Below are positions 54,960 through 64,000 of a stretch of DNA of 64,000 bases, piece by piece; position 1 is the stretch's first letter, and every line of letters starts with the position of its first letter. Made by a program: the position numbers and the translations under genes. The stretch is from assembly GCA_019279435.1 (NCBI GenBank), contig JAAALK010000289.1:86459023-86523022 (forward strand), read 5' to 3'. The notes under the pieces are model-generated. The model was not told the origin of the DNA, ran no database searches, and was given only the letters and a program-made list of their open reading frames with translations. This stretch comes from Zizania palustris. Lineage: Eukaryota > Streptophyta > Magnoliopsida > Poales > Poaceae.

Positions 54960-55870
54960 GTAAGAATGCATCCTTCGATGACGAATCTCCATTGCATCCG
55001 GACTTGCGGAAAGTGCCCTTCGACCCTAGGTTCAAAGCCTCGAAGTTGCACAAATACTCTGGTGGGTCCGACTCAAGAGAATTCTCTCGTTCTTATGCCC
55101 TGGCGATAGAAGCCAACTGAGGGGTGCGGAACACAATGGCGAAATGATTCCCCCTCACGTTGGAAGGTGTGGCTCTCCGATGGTTCTGGTATCTAAAGCC
55201 AGGATCGATCATGTCATGGGAGCAGCTGAAGAGGAAGTTTGTAAGTAACTTCTAGGGTATGTTTATAGCCCCAATGTCTACTGGAATCTTGTTCCAGGTG
55301 AAACAACAGGCAAGGGAGACCCTTCGGGAGTACTTTACACGCTTTGCACATACCAAGTCCTAGATTAAAGGCTTGTCTACCTCTTCGGTGATGGATGTGG
55401 CGCACGAAGGGGTGTTGAACCCAGACCTCCTCAGCAAACTTCACCGGAAGCCAGTGTCATCTGTAGCACAGCTAATGGCATAGTTCGAACAGTATGCCAA
55501 GGCAAAAGAAGGCTTCCTTCAAAGAATTTTGGTGCCTGCACCAGTCCTTCGAGAAGTGAAGACGGAGCCAAAAGTCCCGACTCCTTCGCAAGCCCCCCTT
55601 GATAATCGCTTCAACGATCATAGACGGGGAAAAAATCACTTCCGCTCTGAGGTATTTAATATTGCACCCTCTGCCCCGAAGATGCCTTTCAACTTTCAAC
55701 AGGTGCAAGATAACAAGGCTAGTACCTCGAAGCCTCAAGAGAAGACGGCTGGCAGGTGCCATACTTTCTTCTATTGTGTACATGGTGAAAATAGAAGCCA
55801 TGACACAAAAGATTGTAAGTCCGTATTGACCCTTCGGGGTGCGTACATAGGGCGAAGCTCAGCGTGAGGT
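54960..55870 (+). pseudogene. T4 gag
   Basis: Begins NASFDDESPLHPDLRK, then HKYSGGSDSREFSRSYALAIEA, ALRWFWYLKPGSIMSWEQLKRKF, APMSTGILFQVKQQARETLREY, matching T1/T2 capsid. Stops interrupt it near 55118, 55145, 55252, 55362 and 55482. The Cys/His segment CVHGENRSHDTKDC is at about 55775-55816. Confidence 0.88.
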
Positions 55871-56743
55871 ACTTCGGATCGGGCACCTCCAGCAGTGCGT
55901 TCGGAGCCTATGCAGGCTGTGGCTTGAGCCAACAATCTTGAAGCACCGATGCAACTCCCAGTGGCCAACATTATGCCACCACTAAAGTAGGAGGATCCCC
56001 AAGATCGCGGCAAGCAGGTGGTCCTACCCATCTCTCGAGGGGGGACCTTCGGTAACATGTCAAAGCGGCAGCGAAGGGACTATGTTCGCGAAGTAGGGCA
56101 CATAGGGACCTCGAGCTCGGCTGCAGAATTGCCCGAGTGGTCCCATGTACCTATTTCTTTTACTGCCCACGATGTTGCAAGGGTGAAATTCCCCCATGTT
56201 GACCCCCTTTTTGTTTCAGCTGATATAGCGGGAGTTGAAGTCTGAAGGATATTGGTGGACGGTGGAAGCTCCGCAGATATACTCTTCGTCTAGGCCTTCG
56301 ACCAGATGTGCATTCCCCGAAGACACCTACTTCCGGCAGCTCGCCCACTCCATGGTTTCGCAGGTCCTCCTCTTGATGCCCTCGACCAGATAAGTCTCGA
56401 GGTTGCCTTCGGAGAGGGGCCCCTAGCTAGGGTTGAGGAGGTTATCTTCGATGTCATCGACGCCCCGTACGCCTACAATGCAATCTTCGAGAGGGGAATG
56501 TTAAACCAATTCGGAGCCGTAGCACATCATAACTATTTGTGTCTCAAGATGCCCACACAAGGTGTAGTTCTCACTATCTCAAGAGACCAAGCTGCAGCCC
56601 GGAGAGTGGAGTATGGCCATGGTCCACCTCTGGACCCTCGGCGGGTGAATAGTGTGCTGGAGCGCTCGGAGGAAGCTTCAGGGTCTTCAGACCCCTCGAA
56701 GGGCCCTTCCCTAAAGCCAAGCCTAGATTGGAGAAATTGCTGA
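55871..56743 (+). pseudogene. T4 protease region
   Basis: KQVVLPISRGGTFGNMSKRQRRDY, then PLFVSADIAGVEV, a TGA at about 56243, and RILVDGGSSADILF with the protease active site near 56257. DAPYAYNAIFERGMLNQF and AARRVEYGHGPPLDPRRV follow. About 250 bp of the PR-RT linker present in T1 (IIEHSLAVDPKARPV) is deleted near 56718. Confidence 0.88.
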
Positions 56744-57318
56744 GGGCTGGAATTATCAGGGAAGTAGCCCACACGGAGTGCTTGGACAACCCCATTTTTG
56801 TCAAGAAAAAGGGCTCCAGCAAGTGGCGCATGTGCATCGACTTCACGTCACTAAATAAAGCATGCCCACGAGACCCCTACCCTATGCCCCGTATCGATCA
56901 GCTTGTGGATTCTATGGCTGGCTCTGAACTGCTAAGCTTCCTTGATGCAGACTCCGGTTATCATCAAGTTTGGCTAAAGCACGAAGACGAAGCCAAGATG
57001 AGTTTTATAACTCCTTCCGGAGTATTTTGTTATGTTCGAATGTCTTTTGGCTTGCGGAATGTCAGGGCCACTTTCTCATGTCTTATTGCTAAGGCTCTAG
57101 GTCACCTAATAGGACGAAATGTTGAAGCCTATATGGATGACATTGTAATAAAGAGTGCTATAAAGCACCATCATAGTTTAGAGTTAGCAGAAACTTTTGA
57201 CAGCCTCCGAGCATGTGGAGTTCGCCTCAACCCTGAAAAATGTATATTCGTGGCGCAAGCAGGAAAATTGCTAGGGTACTTAGTTTCGAGTAGAGGAATC
57301 GAAGCTAGCCCAACATAG
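56722..57318 (+). pseudogene. T4 reverse transcriptase
   Basis: RLEKLLRAGIIREVAHTECL, WRMCIDFTSLNKACPRDPYP, LLSFLDADSGYHQVWL, GVFCYVRMSFGLRNVRATFS and AYMDDIVIKSAIK (about 57129-57140), ending at a TAG at 57316. The frame is open across the catalytic centre. Confidence 0.9.
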
Positions 57319-58337
57319 ATAAGTGCACTGCAAAGAATGGCTCCACAGAAAATTTGAAGCAAGTCCAGAAGCAGACAGGAGGGCTCGCAACCCTCAGCAG
57401 ATTCCTAGCCAGATTAGCAGAGCAAAGCCTCCCGATATTTAAAGCCCTAAAGGGGTCCGAGAATTTCAAATGGATGCCAGAGTGCCAGAAAAGCTTAAAC
57501 GATATTAAAGATTATCTCGGAAACCTATCAACACTTACTGTGCCCCTCCCAGAAGAAACTCTCCTTCTTTATATTGCAGCAACGGGCTACGCAGTAAGTG
57601 TAGTGTTGGTCAGGGAAATAGAGCTTAACAGAAAACTGGTGTAGAACACAGTATACTTCATCTCTGAATCTTTGTCCGAAGCAAAGACAAGATACCCCAA
57701 GCTCGAAAAAATTGTTTATGCTTTGGTAATGGCCTCGCGGAAGCTAAGGCATTACTTCTTAGCACATAATCTCATTGTTCCTACCTCGTATCCACTTGGT
57801 GATATGCTTCGGAGCAAAGACTCCACGGGTAGGATCGGAAAATGGGCTGTCGAGCTAGCCCCCTTCGGTATTTCCTTCACGGTGAGAATAGCTATCAAGT
57901 CCTAAGTCATAGCTGACTTCGTGGCTGAGTGGACTCCATCCACAGTTTCGGCTCCGGAAGAAACCTCCGAAGGTCTGTGGACAATTTTTTCTGATGGAGC
58001 CTATCAGGCATCTGGTGCTAGAGCTAGAGCTGTGATAATATCGCCGTCAAGGCAGAATGCTATGTATTATGCGAGGCTCAACTTTAAGACCACCAACAAT
58101 ATCGCAGAATACGAAGGGATCCTACTAGGCCTCCGTAAGGCAAGGGCACTTGGAGCAATAAGAATTATAGTAAAAACAGATTCCCAAGTCGTCGCAGGGC
58201 ATGTTGACAAGAGCTTCCAAACCAGGAATCCGCATCTTGCAAAGTATTTAGAAGAAATCCACAAGACCGAAGCATTGTTTAAAGAATTTCTATTCAAAGC
58301 ATCCCTCGAGCGAATAATCAACTTGCAGATATTCTAG
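57319..58337 (+). pseudogene. T4 first and second RNase H
   Basis: First RNase H in two open parts: LARLAEQSLPIFKALKGSENFKW and LLLYIAATGYAVSVVLV, then ARYPKLEK-like TRYPKLEKIVYALVMASRKLRHY and GKWAVELAPFGISFTVR. Stops at about 57643 and 57903. Second RNase H: LWTIFSDGAYQASGARARAVII, NNIAEYEGILLGLRKARALG, IVKTDSQVVAGHVDKSF. A frameshift follows near 58290. Confidence 0.88.
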
Positions 58338-59597
58338 CGAAGGCTGCAGCCGGAGCATGGGACGTCCCGAAGGGTGCTTTTTATGAAGAACTTATCAAGC
58401 CTACGGTGCATCAACTACCCTCCATAGAGGTCCTTTGCATTCCAGTCGCTGATTGACGGACTCGAATTTTGGATGTTTTACAAAACAGTGCAGTTTCATT
58501 AGATGGTCTGGATTTCTGAAGGCTCCAAGCAAGGGCTTGAAATTATGAGCTTGTGAAGAGAATACTTTATAAAGCCAGAGTATGTTCTCCTCTACTCTGG
58601 TGCATCTCACAATCTGAAGGCCAAGATATACTTCGGGAGATTCACAAAGGCCTGTGCGGCATCCATCTAGCCCCTCGTGCTCTAGCAGGAAAGACACTTC
58701 GACAGGGATGGGTAGGCGGAGCCATCGTCCACCGACACCTCTTCAAGTTATTGCTCTGGTATGGCCAATGCATGATGGGGAATGGATCTCATCAGCCCTT
58801 TTGCAATGGCAAATGACATCTTGAAGTTTGCGATGGTAGCAATCGAATATTTTTGTAAATGAGTCGAAGCTGAACCCCTAACTGCCATCACTTCAAGAAA
58901 TGTACAAAAATTGTTTTGGCAGAATATTATTTACAGGTTCAGAGTGCCCATGGAGTTAACTATTGATAACGACACTCAATTCGACGCCGAGCCCTTTAAA
59001 GAGTTTTGTGAAGGCCTGGGTATCAAGTTATGGTTTGCAGCTGTTCGCCACCCCGAATCCAACGGGGCCGTCGAGCTGGCAAATGGAAATATTCTCTCCG
59101 GTTTGAATCGAAGGATTGTCTGGTTAGTTAAGGGGTTGTGGACCGAAGAGCTCCCTAATATTTTATGGTCCATTCGGACCACTCAAGCTAGGTCCACGGG
59201 CTTCAACCAATTTAGGCTGTTATTCGGAGACGAGGCCATGACTCCTACGAAGCTTAAAGGTGGATCCCTTCGCGTAACGGAGCCTGGGAATGATGATGAA
59301 AGAAACACTTCGCTGGACTTGTCAGAAGAGAAAGGGCTTCGAGCTGTCGCCAATCTGACAAAGTACCAAGACCAAACCAAGGCATGGTATGACCCAAAGA
59401 TAAAAGTGAATGAATTTAGACCAGATCATTTGGTGCTGCGAAGTGTAATAGCTCCGAGGAAGCTAGGAAACAAATGGGAAGAACCATATATTATCCTACA
59501 CTCAGGGCGCCCCGGGTCGTTTAAGTTAGCTAATTTAGAAGGGGAAGAGTTGAAGCATGCATGGCATGCGGAGCACCTTAAACATTATTATGCTTAG
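58338..59597 (+). pseudogene. T4 integrase
   Basis: N-terminal part decayed: CGIHLAPRALAGKTLRQG, then about 80 residues missing or garbled to 58890. From 58911 the core is open: RVPMELTIDNDTQFDAEPF (second Asp), ESNGAVELANGNILSGLN (Glu), RSTGFNQFRLLFGDEAMTP, and the C-terminal module GNKWEEPYIILHSGRPGSF ending WHAEHLKHYYA. The zinc-finger CxxC is not found. AAATAAAG follows at about 59637. Confidence 0.88.
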
Positions 59598-59784
59598 GGG
59601 CTCCTTGTAATCAATTGTAAAAGTCCTCTCTAAGTTAAATAAAGATGGAGGTTCAAATTTTGCTTACTCTTAAAATATTCCTTACCCCTGGTGGACGCAT
59701 CAAGGGAATGGAGATGCTTGCGGAGGAAAGCATCTTTCATCGGAACCCAGCAAACAGCCTTTGAACCATTGGTTCAAGGATTCC

Positions 59785-60085
59785 GTAAAAGAGCCTTAGG
59801 TGGCCAAAGCCTACAGATTCCAGGCTCTGGCTTGTTAGGATCCGTAGAAGAGTCTAAGGACTTTAAAAGAACAGATTTCCGGCCTCCGGGTTCGAAGCAT
59901 CTTTAAAAGAGCCGTAGGTGGCCAAAGCCTATGGATTCCAGGCTCTGGCTTGTTAGGATCCGTAGAAGAGTCTAAGGACTTTAAAAGAATAGATTTCCGG
60001 CGTCTAGGTTCGAAGCATCTGTAAAAGATTCGTAGGCGACCAAGCAATAAGGTTTCAAGGCTCTGGCTCAATGAAACACTTTTTA
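59785..60085. repeat. T4 tandem repeat, 118 bp unit, about 2.6 copies
   Basis: GTAAAAGAGCCTTAGGTGGC at 59785 recurs at 59903 and, more diverged, at 60021, exactly 118 bp apart each time. It sits at the same place as the minisatellites of T1 and T2 but is unrelated in sequence. The rest of 59598-60443 has no gene. Confidence 0.9.
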
Positions 60086-60443
60086 AAGTCCTAAGCGACT
60101 GTTATCAGAGCTTACAAGTATAAACTTACTTCCAAAATTTATAAACATCACAATACGAACATGCAGTTCAAAGAACTCTACGAAAGAGTAAAGTATGATT
60201 ACCAAGTGTTATGCGAAGCATCAGGTTGTTATATCAATCATTGGGTCCAACGGACCATATCGCATTGCGTACGGTCCCCCACCCACAAGGAGGGACAGGG
60301 GAATAAGGAACAATCAAGTGATGCTTCTGAAACAGATTATATTAATTGGGTAATCATATTGCATTACATTAAGAGAAATTCTAGTCTAAGCCTAAATAAA
60401 AGTGGAGACGCCTCCGACCTCTAGAGCTACTTCTAGGACCGCT

Positions 60444-60833
60444 TCAGTCTTCGGATCCTGGAGTTCTCAAAACTTTCCTCGTAGTCCGAGTGCCTTTCTT
60501 CTTCGAAGCTCGCAACTTTTTCTGCTCTTCTTGAAGTTCAGCCCAAGACAGGAGTCTTTCAGAGCTAGCCTCCGTTGGGTCTTTAACTTGGTACTCCGAG
60601 TCATACCAATCTACATACTTTGAGGACGAAGATGCTACCTCCTTGTCCTCTTTTTTAATATAAGTTAGGACTTCGCTTTGAATATCAGATGCTATTTCCC
60701 CTTGCTCCCCTCGAGGAATAGAAAAGCGCTAACTCCAGTAAGGCCTTAAGCTCTCGAGGATAGCCTACTGCTGGCGAAGCCCTTCGTTAGGCTCAAATAC
60801 TTCGAAGTCAGGCTCCGAAGTACATAACAAAAC
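60444..60833 (-). pseudogene. T4 antisense gene: fifth-exon homologue
   Basis: Reads 60833 to the TGA at 60444-60446. DFEVFEPNEGLRQQ, AILESLR, YIKKEDKEVASSSKYVDWYD and LLSWAELQEEQKKLRASKKK align with the T1 block at 8033-8485. Two internal stops. It is preceded by TGTTTATTTTTAG, a good splice acceptor, in the same phase as in T1. Confidence 0.7.
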
Positions 60834-60938
60834 CTAAAAATAAACATCCAAACAAAGACTTCTCGTTTATAAACTTTTCATTCATTAAGATAAAGGGCTT
60901 TACAAGATTTCTTGTACATGCTTAAATTCCCTACGAAG

Positions 60939-61015
60939 CTAAATTTGCGGGATGGTTGGCTGAGCCGGTGGAGTCGGAGAATGGTCTGCTTCATTAGTTA
61001 CTAGTCAGAGGTCTG
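60939..61015 (-). pseudogene. T4 antisense gene: end of exon 4
   Basis: LVTNEADHSPTPPAQPTIPQ followed by TAG matches the Pro-rich end of exon 4 in T1 (KPSTSARLPDPQV). Upstream exons are lost. The donor is CAAATTTAG where T1 has CAGGTGTAG, so it is not functional. Confidence 0.55.
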
Positions 61016-61019
61016 TGCT

Positions 61020-62398
61020 TTGCAACATAATCTTATTTTATAATAGGGTTTTTGCGCAAAATTCATGTTTCTACATGATTTTTCAGAAATTTAAGGGTTT
61101 TTACTTCCGCGCAAAATACATAAATTAAAAGACTGAAATATAAATACAATTTTCTTTTCTTTTTCTTGTTTTTTATTTTTCTTTTTTATTCTTTTTCCTT
61201 TTTTCTTCTTTTTTCTTTTTCTTCTTTTTTTCTTTTTCCTTTTTTTTCTTTCTTTCACACTGCGCGCACATGCAGGGACGGTTGCACTATTGCACAGGGG
61301 CGCACGTTGCGCTCCACTATGTGTGCAGGCAGTTGCATGCGACCCGGGTCAGAGAACCGGTTTTTATAAGGTATAAGTTTTGATTGGTTTTTTTATAGCA
61401 AGTGGGAAGGTACGTACGGAGCTTGCGGACGGAGGACACAGAAAACTAGTCACTTTATAATAGTATAGATTTGCGGTTGACTACGTTTGTCGTTGTTAGT
61501 AATACCATCTAAAATTTCAATATACATTAGGCTAGAATTTAGGCATGTGCGTGGATTCTTGCTTGTTTACCTGTTTACACCATGATGGGGATTTTTTTTT
61601 TACTTTTTAATGTTTTTTGTCTGCTATCGAATGTGTTAATTTTTATATGCTATGTATATGAACAATATGCTATGACACTTATTTTTATCTACCTGTTATT
61701 ATTACTGACCAATAACGTAAGTTTGATTACTTTATTCGTCAAGTATCAATGTCAGATCATGTGAACCCTATGATCTCATATCTATTGATTATAGTTCCTC
61801 TGAGTCAGTTGTCATAGAAAAGGATTGAAAACCTCATTTCAGAATTATCTAATTAATAGAGTTACAATTGTAATTTTTGATTTTTACCATTGTATAGCAC
61901 ATACGTACTACTAGTATTTATAAAAGCTCAATATAGGAACTAATATTTATAAAAGGTAACTTTAAAAAAACATAAATAATAATATCGTTGAACTTAATTA
62001 CTCGTTAACCAATGTATATGTGTGCCACTGTGCTGGCTGCTGGACCAAAACGAATACAGCTTATTATGCCGCCATTTTCAACTTATTATTGCTTGTCTTA
62101 TGGCCGATTAGAAATCTTTGCAAACTAACAAAGGGAAAGTATTTTATTCTTAAGATCGAAAGTGTTCCGCACGATTAATTATTATTTTAGACTGGCCGAT
62201 TGATTACGTACGTGATCAACACAAGATCGCATCCGACGCGTGCAAAATAAATGACCGCTCTTCCCTTAAGTCAAACTATTAGAGGTTGTTGTCAAACTTT
62301 GTCACGTCACGTGCCGTAGTTAACGAGAACAATGTTTAGATCACCGCTAAAACTAAGGTAGCTGTATTTTTATCCCACCTTTTGTTAGCTACACCTTT
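61020..62398. other. Unassigned AT-rich DNA, no gene seen
   Basis: Nothing here matches the elements of this window. It holds a pyrimidine tract (61151-61258), short ORFs of low complexity, and a CACGTG G-box at about 62308-62313. It may be a small piece of the original host intergenic DNA. A truncation edge of T4 lies near 61020-61045. Confidence 0.4.
61151..61258. repeat. Pyrimidine low-complexity tract
   Basis: Almost pure T with scattered C (CTTTTTC and TTTTCTTC patterns) for about 105 bp. The 67-codon frame through it is an artefact. Confidence 0.9.
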
Positions 62399-62889
62399 TG
62401 TTGGCGTAAAAGATTACGCTAACAGGTTCTCTAAAATCAAGAACTAATAAACAATGACTTTGTGTTGAGAACTATCTCAAGCCTCCGAATTGGATAATAG
62501 CTTAAGTAGTCCGAAATTGTATATTGAATAGCTGAGTATTCGATGCTTATTATAGGGTAAGAAGGGGGTATTTATAAGCAAAAAGTCTAAGGAAAAGACC
62601 TATTTACCCCTCAATTACAACCGACATAGTGGAAACTATTCGGTACCCTGAATAGGTTTAAAATGGTAAAATCTACCCGAAGTAAGTAGATAAGCCAAAC
62701 ATCTTATCAACCTTGCAGTTTTGCACCGGAACTTCATATCTTGCGGAGGGTTCCTTCGGATTGTAAGTCGAAGCACCCTTCGGCTTGATGACTGCACCAC
62801 CTTCGGGCATAAGCTTAGAGCTTCGAAGCTGACAAGTTATCTTGACTATTAATCTCTAAGTCCTGAATGTGAAGTATTTTCCCCCAACA
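62399..62889 (-). repeat. T3 left LTR
   Basis: 491 bp, TGTTGGCGTA to CCCCCAACA. The ends match T1 and T2 but the interior is a different sequence, with TATAAATACCCCC on the minus strand near 62566-62578. The partner LTR is outside the window, so the left edge rests on the TGTTGG motif alone. Confidence 0.8.
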
Positions 62890-63280
62890 GTAGCCCCTCG
62901 AATACGCTTCTCCGATTTTAACCTGTATAGTATGGAAGCACTATACGCAAGGAATATTTTCATATTCAGAGACTTACAGAAATTTGAAAGTATTACAATT
63001 ATTCGAAGGGCCTTTGATCCCGAAGCACCTGGACAACAGCCTCGAACCCAAGCTGCGGTGTGAACGCTTCGTGAGAAAGAGAACCGTTGTGGAGTTTAAA
63101 CGGCGTGAGGAGCCGTTAATCGGGAGCCGTTACTCTACAAGTAGCCGTTATACTCTCGAAAAGGTAACGGTCGAAATTTACTGCGGACTCACACCGTTTC
63201 GCTTCATGGGCCCACCTACCAGCGACGAAAGTCGAACCTGCAATGTGAATGCAATCGAAGCACATCAACTATCGGGAGGC

Positions 63281-63288
63281 TATAAAAG
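63281..63288 (+). promoter_or_regulatory. Probable promoter of the T3 antisense gene
   Basis: TATAAAAG, a textbook plant TATA box, 104 bp before the ATG at 63385. Upstream, 63080-63165 holds AACCGTTG, GCCGTTAA, GCCGTTAC, GCCGTTAT and TAACGG, a cluster of MYB-core-like sites. The remainder of 62890-63280 has no gene. Confidence 0.65.
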
Positions 63289-63384
63289 TGGAATCAGAAT
63301 TCACCAAGAACTTTTACCGTGCTTGACATCCGAAACATACTCTCTTCAACCTCCAAATCTCTGAACTTCCCGAGCAATCGAGCG

Positions 63385-64000
63385 ATGGCGACGACCAGCC
63401 ACACCGTGCCAGCGGCCGTGGGTACTTTGGCGCAGAGGCAGGCTTGGGCGGCTTCAGTGGTAGCGGCAATGGCGGGAGCTCCGGGAGACGCCTGGCCCAA
63501 GAACCCTAGAGAGCTCCGCCCTCCATCCAAGAAGAAAATCCCCCAAAGCTTACTCATCGGCCAATCCACAAGCACTGCGGAGTCCAGCAAAGAAGCCATA
63601 GATGGGAAGCTGGGGCCCAGAATGAGGACTCGGGTCCCCGGAACAGAATCGACACCGAGGCCACGAAGCGGAGAAGTTGTGGTCTTCGAGGCATTCTTCG
63701 AAGCGGGTTTGGGACTCCCTGCCATCAACTTTTTATCAGAGGTACTGGAAATGTTTCATATTACCTTGCCTCAGCTGTCTCCGAACACCATCGCCTGGCT
63801 GGCCATCTTCGAATGGGCGCTTCGAGCTGAAGGATGCGAAGGCCGGTCAGAGGTCTTCGCCGCCACCCACGAGGCTATCTGCCAGCCGAAGCCACAAGAT
63901 GGCCCCAGAGACACCAAGGTGATAACAGCCTTCGGAAGTGTTAACATCCAGCTACGGAGGGAGCACGCTCAGCATTTTCCTGCGAAGGCTATCAACGACC
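63385..64000 (+). CDS. T3 antisense gene: exon 1, gypsy-type transposon domain (cut by window end)
   Basis: Open for 205 codons from MATTSHTVPAAV to the window edge, with no stop. Residues about 95-205 hold VVVFEAFFEAGLGLPA, LPQLSPNTIAWLAIFEWALR, GRSEVFAATHEAICQPK and FGSVNIQLRREHAQHFPAKA, the same block as in T1 and T2 exon 1. The N-terminal 90 residues are divergent and low in complexity, as in the others. Compared with T1 it has a small insert after CQPK. The conserved core next to a diverged N-terminus suggests selection on the protein. Confidence 0.82.
   Translation, partial: MATTSHTVPAAVGTLAQRQAWAASVVAAMAGAPGDAWPKNPRELRPPSKKKIPQSLLIGQSTSTAESSKEAIDGKLGPRMRTRVPGTESTPRPRSGEVVVFEAFFEAGLGLPAINFLSEVLEMFHITLPQLSPNTIAWLAIFEWALRAEGCEGRSEVFAATHEAICQPKPQDGPRDTKVITAFGSVNIQLRREHAQHFPAKAIND

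Larger units (their letters stand above)
54960..61020 (+). mobile_element. T4: Tat-type Ty3/gypsy element, both LTRs lost
   Basis: Plus-strand gag-pol (54960-59597), a 118 bp tandem repeat (59785-60085), and remains of the antisense gene on the minus strand (60444-61015). The order is the mirror of T1. The start is cut within gag and the end within the antisense gene. More diverged than T1 and T2 and with many stops, it looks the oldest of the four. Confidence 0.88.
62399..64000 (-). mobile_element. T3: Tat-type Ty3/gypsy element, left part only
   Basis: Left LTR, the polypurine region (CGAGGGGCTAC on the minus strand), and the beginning of the antisense gene on the plus strand, in the same order as T1 and T2. 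By analogy gag-pol lies on the minus strand beyond base 64000. Confidence 0.85.

Noticed and set aside
61166..61369. 67-codon Phe/Ser-rich frame
   Set aside because: Translation of a pyrimidine tract.
62394..62398. Target-site duplication for T3
   Set aside because: The right end of T3 is outside the window, so no partner can be compared.

Overview
This window is plant DNA, most likely from a monocot and probably a grass. It is made almost entirely of retrotransposons nested in one another. I see no intact host protein-coding gene, no tRNA or rRNA gene and no CRISPR. The evidence for a plant is a plant-type LINE with a zinc-finger tail, Ty3/gypsy elements of the Tat type (two RNase H domains, an extra antisense gene), and Ty1/copia elements with Sirevirus hallmarks.

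Layout. 1-3141: 3' part of a LINE, ending in a short A-run inside an old Ty3 element. 3142-3599 and 15577-16115: the two halves of that old Ty3 RT/RNase H region. Between them, at a perfect GATGC duplication, sits Tat element T1 (3600-15576, minus strand, two 634 bp LTRs). 16116-38046: Sirevirus S1 (plus strand), interrupted at a CCAAG duplication by Tat element T2 (19851-31553, minus strand). 38047-53737: Sirevirus S2 (minus strand, 3' end lost), interrupted at a GCCAA duplication by Sirevirus S3 (41816-49187, plus strand), which keeps gag but has lost all of pol. 53738-54959: an LTR-like remnant and a foreign Ty3 gag fragment. 54960-about 61020: Tat element T4 (plus strand, both LTRs lost). 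About 61020-62398: unassigned AT-rich DNA. 62399-64000: left LTR and start of Tat element T3, running off the window.

The most interesting content is the gene carried on the strand opposite gag-pol in all four Tat elements. In T1 and T2 it reads as four GC-rich exons with three short introns, 78/78, 72/75 and 63/69 bp long, at the same positions and in the same phases. A TATA-like box lies 100-135 bp before the ATG in T1, T2 and T3. The first exon holds a block like the Pfam 'putative gypsy type transposon' family (PF04195, Transposase_28), and the last holds a long coiled coil. A possible fifth exon is present in T1 and, in decayed form, in T4. Between this gene and the end of pol, T1, T2 and T4 each carry a different minisatellite (36, 69 and 118 bp).

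How the parts relate. Each Tat LTR drives gag-pol inward on one strand, while the antisense gene has its own promoter beside the far LTR and runs toward the end of pol, so the two transcripts overlap and converge. The gag-pol frames all carry stops or frameshifts. By eye the LTR pairs differ by about 4% (T1), about 4% (T2) and about 3% (S3), so these are fairly recent insertions into older elements. All percentages are hand counts.
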